This document shows, piece after piece, positions 56,297 through 64,000 of a DNA stretch of 64,000 bases. Origin of the DNA: Falsirhodobacter deserti (GTDB lineage Bacteria > Pseudomonadota > Alphaproteobacteria > Rhodobacterales > Rhodobacteraceae); NCBI RefSeq assembly GCF_004015795.1, contig NZ_ML137218.1, positions 896,311 to 960,310 of the forward strand, in the 5' to 3' direction. The stretch's first letter is position 1; every line of letters starts with the position of its first letter. The position numbers and the translations under genes were made by a program. Under the pieces are notes generated by a model, which ran no database searches, was not told the DNA's origin, and worked only from the letters and a program-made list of their open reading frames with translations.

Positions 56297-56317
56297 GGCC
56301 GGCTTTGGCCGGCCTTT
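56297..56317. terminator. Terminator between convergent LLM oxidoreductase and opgG
   Basis: A 7-bp stem GGCCGGC/GCCGGCC (56297-56303 with 56308-56314) with a 4-nt loop is followed by TTT on the plus strand and preceded by AGAAG on the other, giving a weak bidirectional terminator. Confidence 0.6.
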
Positions 56318-56319
56318 CG

Positions 56320-57909
56320 TCAGTGCTGGCGCAGATAGGCGATCTGGCGCGGATGGATTTGGCCCAGCCATGTTTCCGTCAGCGGAAGGCCGTCCTTGTC
56401 AGCGATGAAAGCGCGGATATCCAGTGTTTCGGCGTCCGATCGAACATCAAAGGTCAGCCGGAACGTGCCGTCTTTTCCGACAACCGGAATGGCACCTGCA
56501 TCGATCGGCTCCACCCCTTGGGGAAGCTGGACCTCGGCGGTAACGTCATCCGCCGCCAGTCCCCGCAGGATGTCGCCGGTGAACTCGATCTGCATCTTCA
56601 CCTGATCGGCAGGGCGCGGATTGCCCGGATAGCCGCCTTCGCCGATGCGGGTGGCGCTGGTGCGGGCAACGGTTTCTTCAACCGGCACATCCTTCGCCCA
56701 ATGCAGCCGATAGCTGAACTCCATCTGCTGCCCCGGCTGCGGTGCCTGTTCCGGTGTCCAGAAGGCGACGATGTTATCGTAAACCTCGTCATTTGTCGGC
56801 AGCTCGACCAAGGTCACCGCGCCCTTGCCCCAGTCCGAGGTCGGCTCCACCCAGACAGACGGACGCTTGTCATAGAACACGCCGTCATCCTGATAATTCT
56901 CGAAGTTGCGGTCGCGTTGCAGCAGGCCGAAGCCGCGCGGATCGGTGTCCGAGAAGGTGGAGGTGACAACCCGGTCTGGGTTGTTCAGCGGGCGCCAGAT
57001 CTCCTCGCCGTTGCCGGTCAGCATCATAAGCCCGTCGGTGTCATGCACCTCGGGGCGCCAGTCGGCGGCGGCAAAACGGTTGGATTCGGAAAACCAGAAC
57101 ATCGAAGTCAGCGGCGCGACCCCCAGACGTTCGACGCCGGAGCGGAAGAACAGGCGGCTTTGCACGTCAATGATCTGCCCCAGCCCGTTCCGGTTCGACA
57201 GCACCATGCGATAGGCGCCGGTCACGCTTGGGCTGTCCATCAGCGCAGTGATGATCAGGTCCTTCGACGGATCTTCGGCATTTTCCAGAAAGAACTCGGT
57301 AAAGCGGGGGAATTCTTCGGTTGCGGCGGTGCCGGTGTTCAGCGCCAGCCCCCGGGCGGACAATCCGTACTGGCGGGCATAACCGTCGGTGCGGAAATAG
57401 GATGCGCCAAGAAAGGAAATCCAGTCGGTCTTCAGATCGGGCCGCATCACGCGAAAGCCCGCAAATCCGGTGTCGTTGCCCAATTCGGTTGCAGGGCTGT
57501 CCTTGGGCATGTCGAAATAGTCGCGGTCGTACAGGATCTCGCGCGCCTCGCCGTCCTGCACCTGATGGATGCGGACGGGCTGCTGGAAATAGCGGCCAAG
57601 ATGGAAGAACTGCACCGGCGCGTCGCCGATTTCCAACGTCTGGTCGTTCCGGAAGCGGATCTTCCAATGGGCGGTGAAATCGATCCGGTCAAGAATGTCG
57701 GGATGGCGCGGTTCCACCGGCTGGAATGGCTGCGTTGCCAGATCCCGGGCGCGGCCCGACAGGATGTCGAAGCTGAAGGCCTGCGCCTGGCCCAGATGGG
57801 TTTCCGCCGCGGCCCCGCGCTGCGGCGCATCCTGCGCGTGCACGGACGGAACCAGCAGCGCGACCGACAGGGCGGTGGCCGACAACAGGCGGAACATGGT
57901 CTTCGACAT
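56320..57909 (-). CDS. opgG: Osmoregulated periplasmic glucan biosynthesis protein OpgG/MdoG
   Basis: A 529-residue periplasmic protein that shapes beta-glucan chains (osmoregulated periplasmic glucans). A signal peptide is clear: MSKTMFRLLSATALSVALL, cleavage at SVHA|QD. The family body follows, with PVQFFHLGRYFQQPVRIHQV, FAGFRVMRPDLKTDWISFLG, ASYFRTDGYARQYGLSARG, and the conserved end GLPLTETWLGQIHP. Usually opgG stands before the transferase gene opgH; here the downstream neighbour is convergent, so opgH must be elsewhere or absent. ATG 57909 is the signal-peptide start. Confidence 0.92.
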   Translation of the reverse strand: MSKTMFRLLSATALSVALLVPSVHAQDAPQRGAAAETHLGQAQAFSFDILSGRARDLATQPFQPVEPRHPDILDRIDFTAHWKIRFRNDQTLEIGDAPVQFFHLGRYFQQPVRIHQVQDGEAREILYDRDYFDMPKDSPATELGNDTGFAGFRVMRPDLKTDWISFLGASYFRTDGYARQYGLSARGLALNTGTAATEEFPRFTEFFLENAEDPSKDLIITALMDSPSVTGAYRMVLSNRNGLGQIIDVQSRLFFRSGVERLGVAPLTSMFWFSESNRFAAADWRPEVHDTDGLMMLTGNGEEIWRPLNNPDRVVTSTFSDTDPRGFGLLQRDRNFENYQDDGVFYDKRPSVWVEPTSDWGKGAVTLVELPTNDEVYDNIVAFWTPEQAPQPGQQMEFSYRLHWAKDVPVEETVARTSATRIGEGGYPGNPRPADQVKMQIEFTGDILRGLAADDVTAEVQLPQGVEPIDAGAIPVVGKDGTFRLTFDVRSDAETLDIRAFIADKDGLPLTETWLGQIHPRQIAYLRQH

Positions 57910-58076
57910 CGAATCTCTCGGTTCTGCAAAGGGTGGGTGATGAAGTGCCTGACCGGACGCGGGACGCAAGGGGCAGCATGCCGCGGGGTAATCAACCCGC
58001 GCGAGGATTTGCCGATTTGCCTCAACGTCCCGTTAAGGATTATGCGGGAAACGTGGGGCCGATCAGGAGGGACGAT

Positions 58077-58952
58077 GTGACGATCATCCGGCAGAAACTG
58101 GTACGCCCCGCACCGCAGGATGGCGGGGCAGAGCGGGCATGGCGGCAGGCGCTGAACCGCGCCGCGATGGAACATGCGGGGCTGGACCTTCTGGTGACGG
58201 CCGCGCGTATCGAAGTGATGGCAGCTGCGGCCTTCGTGGCCAGGGTTCCCGAACATGCGCTTGCACTGATGGTGGCCGGGCCTGAGGGCGGGCGCGGCGC
58301 AGCCGTGCTGTCACCGGCCCTGACCTCGGCCTTGGTTGAGGTGCAGATGACGCGCCGTCTTGCGCCGAAATGGCACCCGCGCAAGCCCACCCGAACCGAT
58401 GGTGCACTTGCCGCAGGTGTGATGGATGCGGCGCTGTCGGGCCTTGCCAAACTGCTGGAGGATGAGGCTGATCGTGTCTGGGCGGCGGGTTTCGGTTGCG
58501 ACACCTTCCTGCCCGATACCGATTCGCTGAAGCTGGCCTTGCCGGAAGCCGACCTGCGGGTGTTGATCGCGGAAGTGACGCTGGCCGGCACGCGTCAGGC
58601 GCAGCTGATGCTGGCCCTTCCGACCGAGGGGCGGGGAACGGCGCCCGCGGGCAAAGACTCATCGCGGGATGAAACGGCATTTCGCAGCGACCTTGCCGCG
58701 CAGGTGATGGAGGCCGAAACGGCGCTGGAGGCCGTTCTTTGCCGCATGACGGTGCCGCTGGCTGCGGTCATCGGCCTGAAAGTGGGCGAGACGATCCCGC
58801 TTCCAAGCGCCTCGGTGGAGCAGGTGGCCTGCGAAACCGGATGCGGGGCCACGGTTGCGACCGGGCGCCTTGGCCAGAACAAGGGCATGCGAGCCATCCG
58901 CATCTCGATAGGGCCCGCGGCGGAGGTTGTTCCCCTGCGCGCCGCGGGCTGA
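58077..58952 (+). CDS. FliM/FliN-family (SpoA-domain) protein
   Basis: A 291-residue protein whose C-terminus carries a SpoA (SPOA/FliN-type) domain: VLCRMTVPLAAVIGLKVGET, IPLPSASVEQVACETG, and GRLGQNKGMRAIRI. The N-terminal ~200 residues are helical and FliM-middle-domain-like at best. Such proteins act in flagellar C-rings or type III secretion switches. No other flagellar gene is nearby, so it is an orphan. GTG 58077 is chosen for its position six bases after a perfect AGGAGG (58065-58070). Confidence 0.72.
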   Translation: MTIIRQKLVRPAPQDGGAERAWRQALNRAAMEHAGLDLLVTAARIEVMAAAAFVARVPEHALALMVAGPEGGRGAAVLSPALTSALVEVQMTRRLAPKWHPRKPTRTDGALAAGVMDAALSGLAKLLEDEADRVWAAGFGCDTFLPDTDSLKLALPEADLRVLIAEVTLAGTRQAQLMLALPTEGRGTAPAGKDSSRDETAFRSDLAAQVMEAETALEAVLCRMTVPLAAVIGLKVGETIPLPSASVEQVACETGCGATVATGRLGQNKGMRAIRISIGPAAEVVPLRAAG

Positions 58953-58957
58953 TCCCC

Positions 58958-59377
58958 TCAGCGCATCTTTTCAAGCGTTGGGCGCAGATGGTTCAGATCG
59001 TATCCGTGGCGTGCGGGCAGGGCGATCAGATCGTCCGTGTCCATCTCGGCCGCATAGGCCAGGGCCCAGATGATCGAGCTGCGGTTGCCCGAAGCGCAAT
59101 AGGCCAGAACCGGACCTTGGGACGCATCGATCGCCTGCCGCTGCGCCTCGACCGCATTCATGGTCAGGTTGCCGGGGGTGATCGGGTTGTCCACGAAAAC
59201 CATTCCGGCGGCTTCCACGGCAGAACGCATCTTGTCTGCATGCAGCGATGCAGGAATTTCCTCATCGGGGCGGTTGTCGATCACGGTGGTGAAGCCCGCC
59301 TCGCGCAGGGTGGCCACGTCCTCCAGCCCGATCTGGGGCGAAACGGCGTAATTGTCGGTGATCTGGCGGATGTCCAT
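58958..59377 (-). CDS. TIGR01244-family phosphatase/sulfur transferase
   Basis: A 139-residue protein of the DUF442 (beta-lactamase-hydrolase-like) family with a dual-specificity phosphatase fold. It starts MDIRQITDNYAVSPQIGLED, has FTTVIDNRPDEEIPA, and carries the P-loop LAYCASGNRSSI (C-x4-R). Some relatives are fused to sulfur dioxygenases and take part in sulfide metabolism; others act as phosphatases. ATG 59377 is the conserved start; a longer frame to 59431 is unconserved. It converges on the SpoA-domain gene, six bases apart. Confidence 0.82.
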   Translation of the reverse strand: MDIRQITDNYAVSPQIGLEDVATLREAGFTTVIDNRPDEEIPASLHADKMRSAVEAAGMVFVDNPITPGNLTMNAVEAQRQAIDASQGPVLAYCASGNRSSIIWALAYAAEMDTDDLIALPARHGYDLNHLRPTLEKMR

Positions 59378-59434
59378 GATGTCTCCCTGCGGTTTGGCGG
59401 TCAGAGTAGCGCCGCGCCGGCGGGGCGGCAACCG

Positions 59435-59650
59435 TCACGACAGGATGACACCTGCCACCACCATCATCAGCCCCAGCGCCGACACGCCCAGCGCAGCGGT
59501 GTTCACCAGCGTCAGCTTGCGAAAACGCGCCTGAAGCACCTCGCCCTCCAGCCCTTCGCGCCTTGCGCGCAGGGCCTGCATGATGCACCAGCCAAGCCCG
59601 CCGATACCGCCAAGGCACAAGACTGCGCCCAATGCCACAAGCCACGCCAT
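59435..59650 (-). CDS. Small two-helix membrane protein
   Basis: A 71-residue protein starting MAWLVALGAVLCLGGIGGLG. It has two hydrophobic helices (residues ~2-24 and ~47-70, LGVSALGLMMVVAGVILS) joined by a charged stretch (RARREGLEGEVLQARFRK). It is likely an inner-membrane protein. I recall such proteins as conserved in Rhodobacteraceae but cannot name a function. ATG 59650 is preferred for its GGAAGGGG site; ATG 59665 is possible. It lies just downstream of a divergent nitroreductase start. Confidence 0.7.
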   Translation of the reverse strand: MAWLVALGAVLCLGGIGGLGWCIMQALRARREGLEGEVLQARFRKLTLVNTAALGVSALGLMMVVAGVILS

Positions 59651-59729
59651 TGCCACCCCTTCCATTCCGTGCCCCAACGGCGTAACCCCAACCCACGATG
59701 CTGGCAAGCACTCGCCATTGGAGATGACG

Positions 59730-60323
59730 ATGACCAAACCGATCGCCCCCGAAGCGCTGGAGACGCTGTTCCGCACGGCGCGCACCCATAGCGCATGGCT
59801 GGATCGCCCCGTCTCGGACGATCTGCTGATGCAGGTGGTGCAGCTTGCCTCGACCGGTCCGACGGCATTCAACCAACAGCCGTTGCGCGTGATCTTCGTC
59901 CGCTCGGCCGAGGCGAAGGAACGGATGAAGCCCGGCCTGATGGGCAGCAATGTCGACAAGTCCATGGCCGCGCCGGCCACCGCGATCCTGTGCTTTGACC
60001 GCGCCTTCTTCCGCCACATGGCCGAAGCTGCGCCCGGTTTCGATGCCGAAGGGATGTATGGCGGCAACCCGGACTTCGCCCGCGCCAGCGCGGCGCAGAA
60101 CGGCACGCTTCAGGCCGGATATTTCATCATGGCGGCCCGCGCCCTTGGGCTGGATTGCGGCCCGATGACGGGCATCCACAAGGACAAGATCGCCGAAGCG
60201 TTTCTGGCCGACCACCCTGACTGGGAGGTCAACATGCTGGTCAACCTCGGCTTCGGCGATGAAACGGCGCTGCGTCCCGGACGCCCGCGCCATTCCGTTG
60301 ACTTCACTTCCACCATTATCTGA
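59730..60323 (+). CDS. Nitroreductase-family protein, RutE-like (malonic semialdehyde reductase)
   Basis: A 197-residue FMN-dependent oxidoreductase. The FMN-phosphate region is LFRTARTHSAWLDRPVSDD. The substrate block is ASTGPTAFNQQPLRVIFV, and the C-terminal FMN contacts are in GLDCGPMTGIHKDKI. The pattern S-T-G-P-T-A-F-N-x-Q-P is typical of RutE, which reduces malonic semialdehyde in pyrimidine breakdown. No other rut gene is in the window, so the physiological role is uncertain and I give no symbol. ATG 59730 is chosen for GGAG six bases upstream. Confidence 0.85.
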   Translation: MTKPIAPEALETLFRTARTHSAWLDRPVSDDLLMQVVQLASTGPTAFNQQPLRVIFVRSAEAKERMKPGLMGSNVDKSMAAPATAILCFDRAFFRHMAEAAPGFDAEGMYGGNPDFARASAAQNGTLQAGYFIMAARALGLDCGPMTGIHKDKIAEAFLADHPDWEVNMLVNLGFGDETALRPGRPRHSVDFTSTII

Positions 60324-60335
60324 CCGAAGGACGAC

Positions 60336-60590
60336 ATGAGCGATCCCCTCGATTCCTATAACGTCACCGCGGACGAGCTTCGCCAGTTCATTGAGCGTTT
60401 CGAACAGCTCGAATCCGAGAAAAAGGATGTGAACGAGCAGCAGAAAGAGCTGATGGCCGAAGCCAAGGGCCGGGGCTATGACACCAAGGTGATGAAAAAG
60501 GTCATCGCCTTGCGCAAGCGCAAGCCGGACGAGATCGCCGAGGAAGAGGCGATCATGGACATGTACAAGTCAGCCCTTGGCATGCATTGA
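60336..60590 (+). CDS. gapR: Nucleoid-associated protein GapR (DUF2312)
   Basis: An 84-residue helical DNA-binding protein, starting MSDPLDSYNVTADELRQFIE and continuing with KKDVNEQQKELMAEAKGRGY and VIALRKRKPDE. GapR of Caulobacter forms a tetramer that clamps overtwisted DNA ahead of replication and transcription and helps topoisomerases. All conserved helices are present and the size is standard. It is 12 bp after the nitroreductase gene and probably has its own translation site (GAAGGACG). Confidence 0.93.
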   Translation: MSDPLDSYNVTADELRQFIERFEQLESEKKDVNEQQKELMAEAKGRGYDTKVMKKVIALRKRKPDEIAEEEAIMDMYKSALGMH

Positions 60591-60593
60591 CGA

Positions 60594-61463
60594 TCAGGGG
60601 GTGAGGAACGTCACCCCCTGCATCGCCCGGATGCGTTCGACATCCTGATCATAGGCGTGGGTCATGCGGTCCACGGTCGCCTGATCCCATTCCGGCATGT
60701 CGAACTCATCCTCCAACGCCTCGGGGCGGCCGAATTCCTCCAGAAGATGGGCGATGATGGTCCGGCGATGTGCCGGAGCCTGCGTTTCTGCCAGCGCCGC
60801 ATGAAGGGCGCGAAAGCCTTCCTCCTCCAGCAGGTGATGCAGAAGATCGTCCCAGCCCTGCAGGGTCGTGCCATCGGGAAGGCCAGTGACCGCCTCCAGT
60901 ATCTCGTGCCAGATCAGCGGCGTGTCCTCGTCGCACCAGACGATCAGCGGAATGTCCGGATTGTACGAGATGATCTCGGCGATTGTTTCGGACCAGCGCA
61001 GGGCTTCCGCATCGCCGCCGCCCAGCATCTCGGCCAGCGGCTTGCGCTTGCGCGCGCACAGGTCCGGCAGGAAGGTGGCAGGGTTGCGGATCGCCATGAA
61101 GAAGGCGACCTGCTGGTTCGGAAACGTCTGGTTCAGCGCCTGCACCCGCTTTGGTGCCGTCGGATAAAGTGTGCCGCCGCGCACCGCCCATTGCGGAAAG
61201 GACAGGAAGTTGTCCCAGGACAGGATCATCCGGCGGGGCCGCCTGGTATCGTCCAGGATCTGTTCCAGCATGACATCTTCGGTTTCCTGGCTTGCGGGGG
61301 CGCCTTGCAGGGCACCAGCCGCATCGCGCAGCAGGACGCGATAGGCATCGGGATCGGGAACGGCAACCTCTTCGGCCCGAAGCATGGCCGCATTCGCAGT
61401 TAGGCAGCGTAAAAGCCGTTCGTCATCGGTACAGTGAACGCCAAGGTGGATCGCGATTTCCAT
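60594..61463 (-). CDS. Sulfotransferase-fold-like protein with degenerate P-loop
   Basis: A 289-residue cytosolic protein found in Rhodobacteraceae. The N-terminus MEIAIHLGVHCTDDERLLRC looks like a sulfotransferase N-terminal strand-loop (usual form LHLGxHKTGTT), but the lysine and glycine/threonine residues of the PAPS loop are missing. A later segment, VAFFMAIRNPATFLPDLCAR, resembles the conserved RxP region of these enzymes. The second half is acidic. It probably keeps the fold without classic catalysis, or has another ligand. The function is unknown. It ends four bases from the gapR stop (convergent). Confidence 0.65.
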   Translation of the reverse strand: MEIAIHLGVHCTDDERLLRCLTANAAMLRAEEVAVPDPDAYRVLLRDAAGALQGAPASQETEDVMLEQILDDTRRPRRMILSWDNFLSFPQWAVRGGTLYPTAPKRVQALNQTFPNQQVAFFMAIRNPATFLPDLCARKRKPLAEMLGGGDAEALRWSETIAEIISYNPDIPLIVWCDEDTPLIWHEILEAVTGLPDGTTLQGWDDLLHHLLEEEGFRALHAALAETQAPAHRRTIIAHLLEEFGRPEALEDEFDMPEWDQATVDRMTHAYDQDVERIRAMQGVTFLTP

Positions 61464-61582
61464 CTGCTTCCTGTTAGTTATCCGCCACGGGCTTCTATAG
61501 CCCGACCGCCTTACGGCGTGAACCAGATATGTGGTGATGACGCCCTTGCCAGCCGCCGCCGCACAGGGTAATACACCCCGAT

Positions 61583-61658
61583 GCCTCTATAGCTCAGCTG
61601 GTAGAGCGGCTGATTTGTAATCAGCGGGTCGGGAGTTCGAGTCTCTCTGGGGGCACCA
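61583..61658 (+). tRNA. tRNA-Thr (anticodon TGT)
   Basis: Acceptor GCCTCTA pairs with TGGGGGC (two G-U pairs). The anticodon stem is GCTGA/TCAGC with loop TTTGTAA, T-arm GGGAGTTCGAGTCTCTC, and encoded CCA at 61656-61658. The anticodon TGT reads ACA (Thr). It has no duplicated 3' end nearby, so it is not used by an element in this window. Confidence 0.95.
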
Positions 61659-61677
61659 TCGCAGCAAACGCTTCGGC

Positions 61678-61917
61678 CTATTCCTCGATCCCGAACACCT
61701 TGTCGCGTCCTGTGGCGCCTTTCAGCAGCGTAAGGCTGGTCGGTGCCAGGCGCAGATGTTTCGCCAGAAGCTTCTGGACCGCCTTGTTCGCCTTTCCGTC
61801 ATCTGGCGCCGCTGTCACATATATGCGCAACGGTTCGCCATCCCCGTCAGCCTTCACCTCGTTGCGCGAGGCTTTGGGCGTGACGCGGACGGCGATCCGG
61901 CGACCGGATCGGGTCAC
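61678..61917 (-). CDS. DUF167 (YggU-family) protein
   Basis: A 79-residue protein with the DUF167 pattern: IAVRVTPKASRNEV, YVTAAPDDGKANKAVQKLLA, and SLTLLKGATGRDKVF. The family is widespread and its biochemical function is unknown. Translation starts at GTG 61917, whose bases overlap the stop of the 54-residue gene upstream (61914-61916), so they are coupled. Size is slightly short for the family. Confidence 0.88.
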   Translation of the reverse strand: MTRSGRRIAVRVTPKASRNEVKADGDGEPLRIYVTAAPDDGKANKAVQKLLAKHLRLAPTSLTLLKGATGRDKVFGIEE

Positions 61918-62078
61918 TTCTTGCGGCCCTTGGGCTTTTTCGGGATGTCCTCCTCGGCCTCCTTGCGGGCGGCCCGCAGGCGGGCTGTCTTTTCATCACG
62001 CGCCTGAGTTTCCGCGTCGATGATCGCGGTTGCGGCTGCGTTCGTGCTTTCCCATGTCGTTTTAGGTTTGGTCGTCAT
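61914..62078 (-). CDS. 54-aa conserved small basic protein
   Basis: ATG 62078 has an excellent ribosome site (GGAGG) and encodes 54 residues: MTTKPKTTWESTNAAATAII, DAETQARDEKTARLRAARKE, then a basic end KKPKGRKK. It is a charged, probably helical cytosolic protein. I recall similar short proteins from Rhodobacteraceae with the TTWExTNAAA motif and no known function. It is coupled to the DUF167 gene by a start/stop overlap. Confidence 0.72.
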   Translation of the reverse strand: MTTKPKTTWESTNAAATAIIDAETQARDEKTARLRAARKEAEEDIPKKPKGRKK

Positions 62079-62279
62079 GGTGGCCTCCGGCCTTGCTGGG
62101 TGGTCAACCCAATATGTGACCTGCGGAAGGGTTTCCGCCACATGATCCTGACCTATTGCGGCCCGATGCGCCAGAACCCGCAGGCGGGCATGGGAAAAGC
62201 CGGGCCGGATGATTACAAAGGCTTGGCTATCTCTCTGCGCCGCGCTAGCGTCCGCCCCGTAAAGCCATAGGAGGGCAGA

Positions 62280-63707
62280 ATGATCCGCTCCGGAGAGCCG
62301 AGCTTCCGCGAATCGGTCGATCTCATGTTCAATCGCGCCGTGCGCCACATGGACCTGTCGCCGGGATTGGAGCAGAAGATACGGGTTTGCAACTCCACCT
62401 ACACGGTGCGTTTCGGGGTCCGCCTGCGCGGCAAGATCGAAACCTTCACCGGCTACCGCTCTGTTCATTCCGAACACATGGAGCCTGTGAAGGGTGGGAT
62501 CCGTTTCGCGCTGAACGTCAGCCAGGACGAGGTTGAGGCGCTGGCCGCGCTGATGACCTATAAGTGCGCGCTGGTGGAAACCCCGTTCGGCGGTTCCAAG
62601 GGCGGTCTTTGCATCGACCCGCGCCAGTATGACGAGCGGGAGCTGGAACTGATCACCCGCCGCTTCGCGTACGAGCTGATCAAGCGCGACCTGATCAACC
62701 CTGCCCAGAACGTCCCGGCCCCCGACATGGGCACGTCCGAGCGCGAGATGGCATGGATCGCCGACCAGTATGCGCGGATGAACACCACCGACATCAACGC
62801 CAAGGCCTGCGTTACCGGAAAGCCGCTGAACGCAGGCGGGATCCAGGGGCGCGTCGAAGCGACGGGCCGTGGCATCCAGTATGCGCTGCGCGAGTTCTTC
62901 CGCCATCCCGAGGATGTGGCCAAGGCGAAGTTGTCCGGATCCCTGGACGGCAAGCGTGTGATCGTGCAGGGCCTTGGCAATGTGGGTTATCACGCCGCGA
63001 AGTTCCTGTCCGAGGAAGACGGCGCCAAGATCACCGCGATCATCGAGCGGGACGGGGCGCTGACCGGCGAAGCCCTTGATGTCGAGGATGTGCGCCAGTG
63101 GATCATCAAGACAGGCTCGGTTCGTGATTATCCGGGTGCGACCTTCGTGGAAGACGGCGCGAAGCTGCTGGAGGCGGAGTGCGACATCCTTATTCCCGCA
63201 GCGATGGAAGGTGCGATCCATCGTGGGAATGCCGAACGGATCCAGGCCCCGCTGCTTATCGAAGCGGCAAACGGTCCCGTTACTTTCGGTGCGGATGAGA
63301 TCCTTCGCAAGAAGGGCACCGTGATCATCCCTGACATGTATGCCAACGCCGGCGGTGTGACCGTTTCGTATTTCGAGTGGGTGAAGAACCTGTCCCATAT
63401 CCGCTTTGGCCGGATGCAGCGGCGGGCGGAAGAAGCGCGGCACGAACTGCTGGTGAACGAGCTGGAGCGTCTTTCCGAAGACAAGGGGCTGGGCTGGACG
63501 CTTTCGCCGAACTTCAAGAAGAAATACCTTCACGGCGCGGGCGAACTGGATCTTGTCCGCTCCGGCCTCGATGACACGATGCGCACGGCCTATCAGGCGA
63601 TGCGCGAGGTCTGGCACGGGCGCGACGATGTCGAGGATCTGCGCATGGCCGCCTATATCGTCTCGATCAGCCGCGTTGCGGCCACCTATCAGTCCAAGGG
63701 GCTGTAA
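62280..63707 (+). CDS. Glu/Leu/Phe/Val dehydrogenase (glutamate dehydrogenase type)
   Basis: A 475-residue amino-acid dehydrogenase. The N-terminal catalytic domain has YRSVHSEHMEPVKGGIRF and the catalytic-lysine block LVETPFGGSKGGLCIDP. The Rossmann domain motif is VIVQGLGNVGYHAAKFL. The likely reaction is reversible deamination of glutamate to 2-oxoglutarate, but leucine or other substrates cannot be excluded. Its C-terminal ~60 residues extend beyond short GDHs. ATG 62280 follows AGGAGGG. It is monocistronic, followed by hairpins. Confidence 0.92.
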   Translation: MIRSGEPSFRESVDLMFNRAVRHMDLSPGLEQKIRVCNSTYTVRFGVRLRGKIETFTGYRSVHSEHMEPVKGGIRFALNVSQDEVEALAALMTYKCALVETPFGGSKGGLCIDPRQYDERELELITRRFAYELIKRDLINPAQNVPAPDMGTSEREMAWIADQYARMNTTDINAKACVTGKPLNAGGIQGRVEATGRGIQYALREFFRHPEDVAKAKLSGSLDGKRVIVQGLGNVGYHAAKFLSEEDGAKITAIIERDGALTGEALDVEDVRQWIIKTGSVRDYPGATFVEDGAKLLEAECDILIPAAMEGAIHRGNAERIQAPLLIEAANGPVTFGADEILRKKGTVIIPDMYANAGGVTVSYFEWVKNLSHIRFGRMQRRAEEARHELLVNELERLSEDKGLGWTLSPNFKKKYLHGAGELDLVRSGLDDTMRTAYQAMREVWHGRDDVEDLRMAAYIVSISRVAATYQSKGL

Positions 63708-63716
63708 GCACATGTT

Positions 63717-63766
63717 GCGTCCCCGCCTGCTTCGGGCGGGGACGTTGGGGCTTTACTCCGCCCCAA
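63717..63766 (+). terminator. Tandem hairpins between the dehydrogenase and dnaG
   Basis: A 9-bp stem GTCCCCGCC/GGCGGGGAC (63719-63727 with 63735-63743) with a 7-nt loop is followed at once by TTGGGGC/GCCCCAA (63745-63751 with 63760-63766). No long T-run follows either. They may end the dehydrogenase transcript or lie in the dnaG leader. Confidence 0.5.
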
Positions 63767-63787
63767 GGCGGACCGATATAGACGGTC

Positions 63788-64000
63788 ATGTCGCTCCCGC
63801 ACGGTTTCCTCGATGAATTGCGCAACAGGATCTCGCTGTCCTCGGTCGTGGGGCGCAAGGTCACATGGGATATGCGCAAGTCCAACCAGGGCAAAGGCGA
63901 CTTCTGGGCACCGTGCCCGTTCCATCAGGAAAAATCCGCCAGCTTCCACGTAGATGACCGCAAGGGCTTCTATTACTGCTTCGGCTGCCATGCGAAGGGC
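63788..64000 (+). CDS. dnaG: DNA primase DnaG (N-terminal part, cut by window edge)
   Basis: The first 71 residues of DNA primase: MSLPHGFLDELRNRISLSSV, then VGRKVTWDMRKSNQGKGDFW. The zinc-binding domain is clear, with APCPFHQEKSASFHVDDR and YYCFGCHAKG (CxxH and CxxCH ligands). DnaG makes RNA primers at the replication fork. Start ATG 63788 lies just before the family's typical FxxxLRxRxSLxxVVGRKV. The rest runs off the right edge; rpoD is expected downstream in alphaproteobacteria. Confidence 0.95.
   Translation, partial: MSLPHGFLDELRNRISLSSVVGRKVTWDMRKSNQGKGDFWAPCPFHQEKSASFHVDDRKGFYYCFGCHAKG

Noticed and set aside
56305-58080. Plus-strand open frame of about 591 codons
   Set aside because: It is antisense to opgG, which has a clear signal peptide and family motifs.

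Overview
This window looks like a high-GC chromosome segment from an alphaproteobacterium of the Rhodobacteraceae (Rhodobacter/Paracoccus-like). The signs are: CckA and GapR, an alphaproteobacterial SOS box (GAAC-N7-GAAC) before recA, an IscR without the three-cysteine cluster motif ahead of a suf operon, an NDUFA12-type complex I subunit, and many short proteins of kinds I associate with that family. Gene density is high, and operons often have 1-4 base stop/start overlaps.

Layout. 1-6041: end of an unidentified gene, a 45-aa membrane peptide, a secreted protein, and a branched-chain amino acid ABC operon read on the minus strand (livK-livG-livF-livH-livM) with an attenuator-like hairpin after livK. 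6357-9278: conserved small protein, PopZ-like protein, Pcm-like methyltransferase, Hint-domain protein, outer-membrane beta-barrel. 9479-18678: YgfZ, MsbA-like exporter, class V aminotransferase, L,D-transpeptidase, TyrS, AnmK, enolase, Fur. 18803-31535: RsmB-like methyltransferase, CckA, sulfotransferase, SOS-controlled recA, alaS, TypA, small proteins, isocitrate dehydrogenase, HD phosphohydrolase. 31535-39229: hydrolase, then iscR-nifS-sufB-sufC-sufD-yip1-sufS.

39276-46589 is the accessory part. A tRNA-Arg(CCG) gene is followed by a decayed integrative element of about 7.2 kb that ends in a degenerate second copy of the tRNA 3' end (attR). It holds a broken tyrosine integrase, CsbD, an IS3-family remnant, an 18-C homopolymer, an RgpF-like glycan gene, a sulfotransferase pseudogene with an amber codon, a phage/GTA-type head-spike pair, a broken lysozyme, a spanin-like overlapping pair, and a GT29 (sialyltransferase-like) gene. 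A capsule-binding type of spike lying between surface-glycan genes is the most intriguing arrangement in the window.

46575-64000 returns to core genome: MBL hydrolase, EnvZ-like kinase, clpP-clpX, complex I accessory subunit, MlaD-like and DUF2155 proteins, aat, accC-accB, DedA, flavin monooxygenase, OpgG, SpoA-domain protein, phosphatase, nitroreductase, GapR, tRNA-Thr(TGT), DUF167, glutamate-type dehydrogenase, and the start of dnaG at the right edge.

All assignments come from reading the sequence and from memory of protein families. No database search was run.
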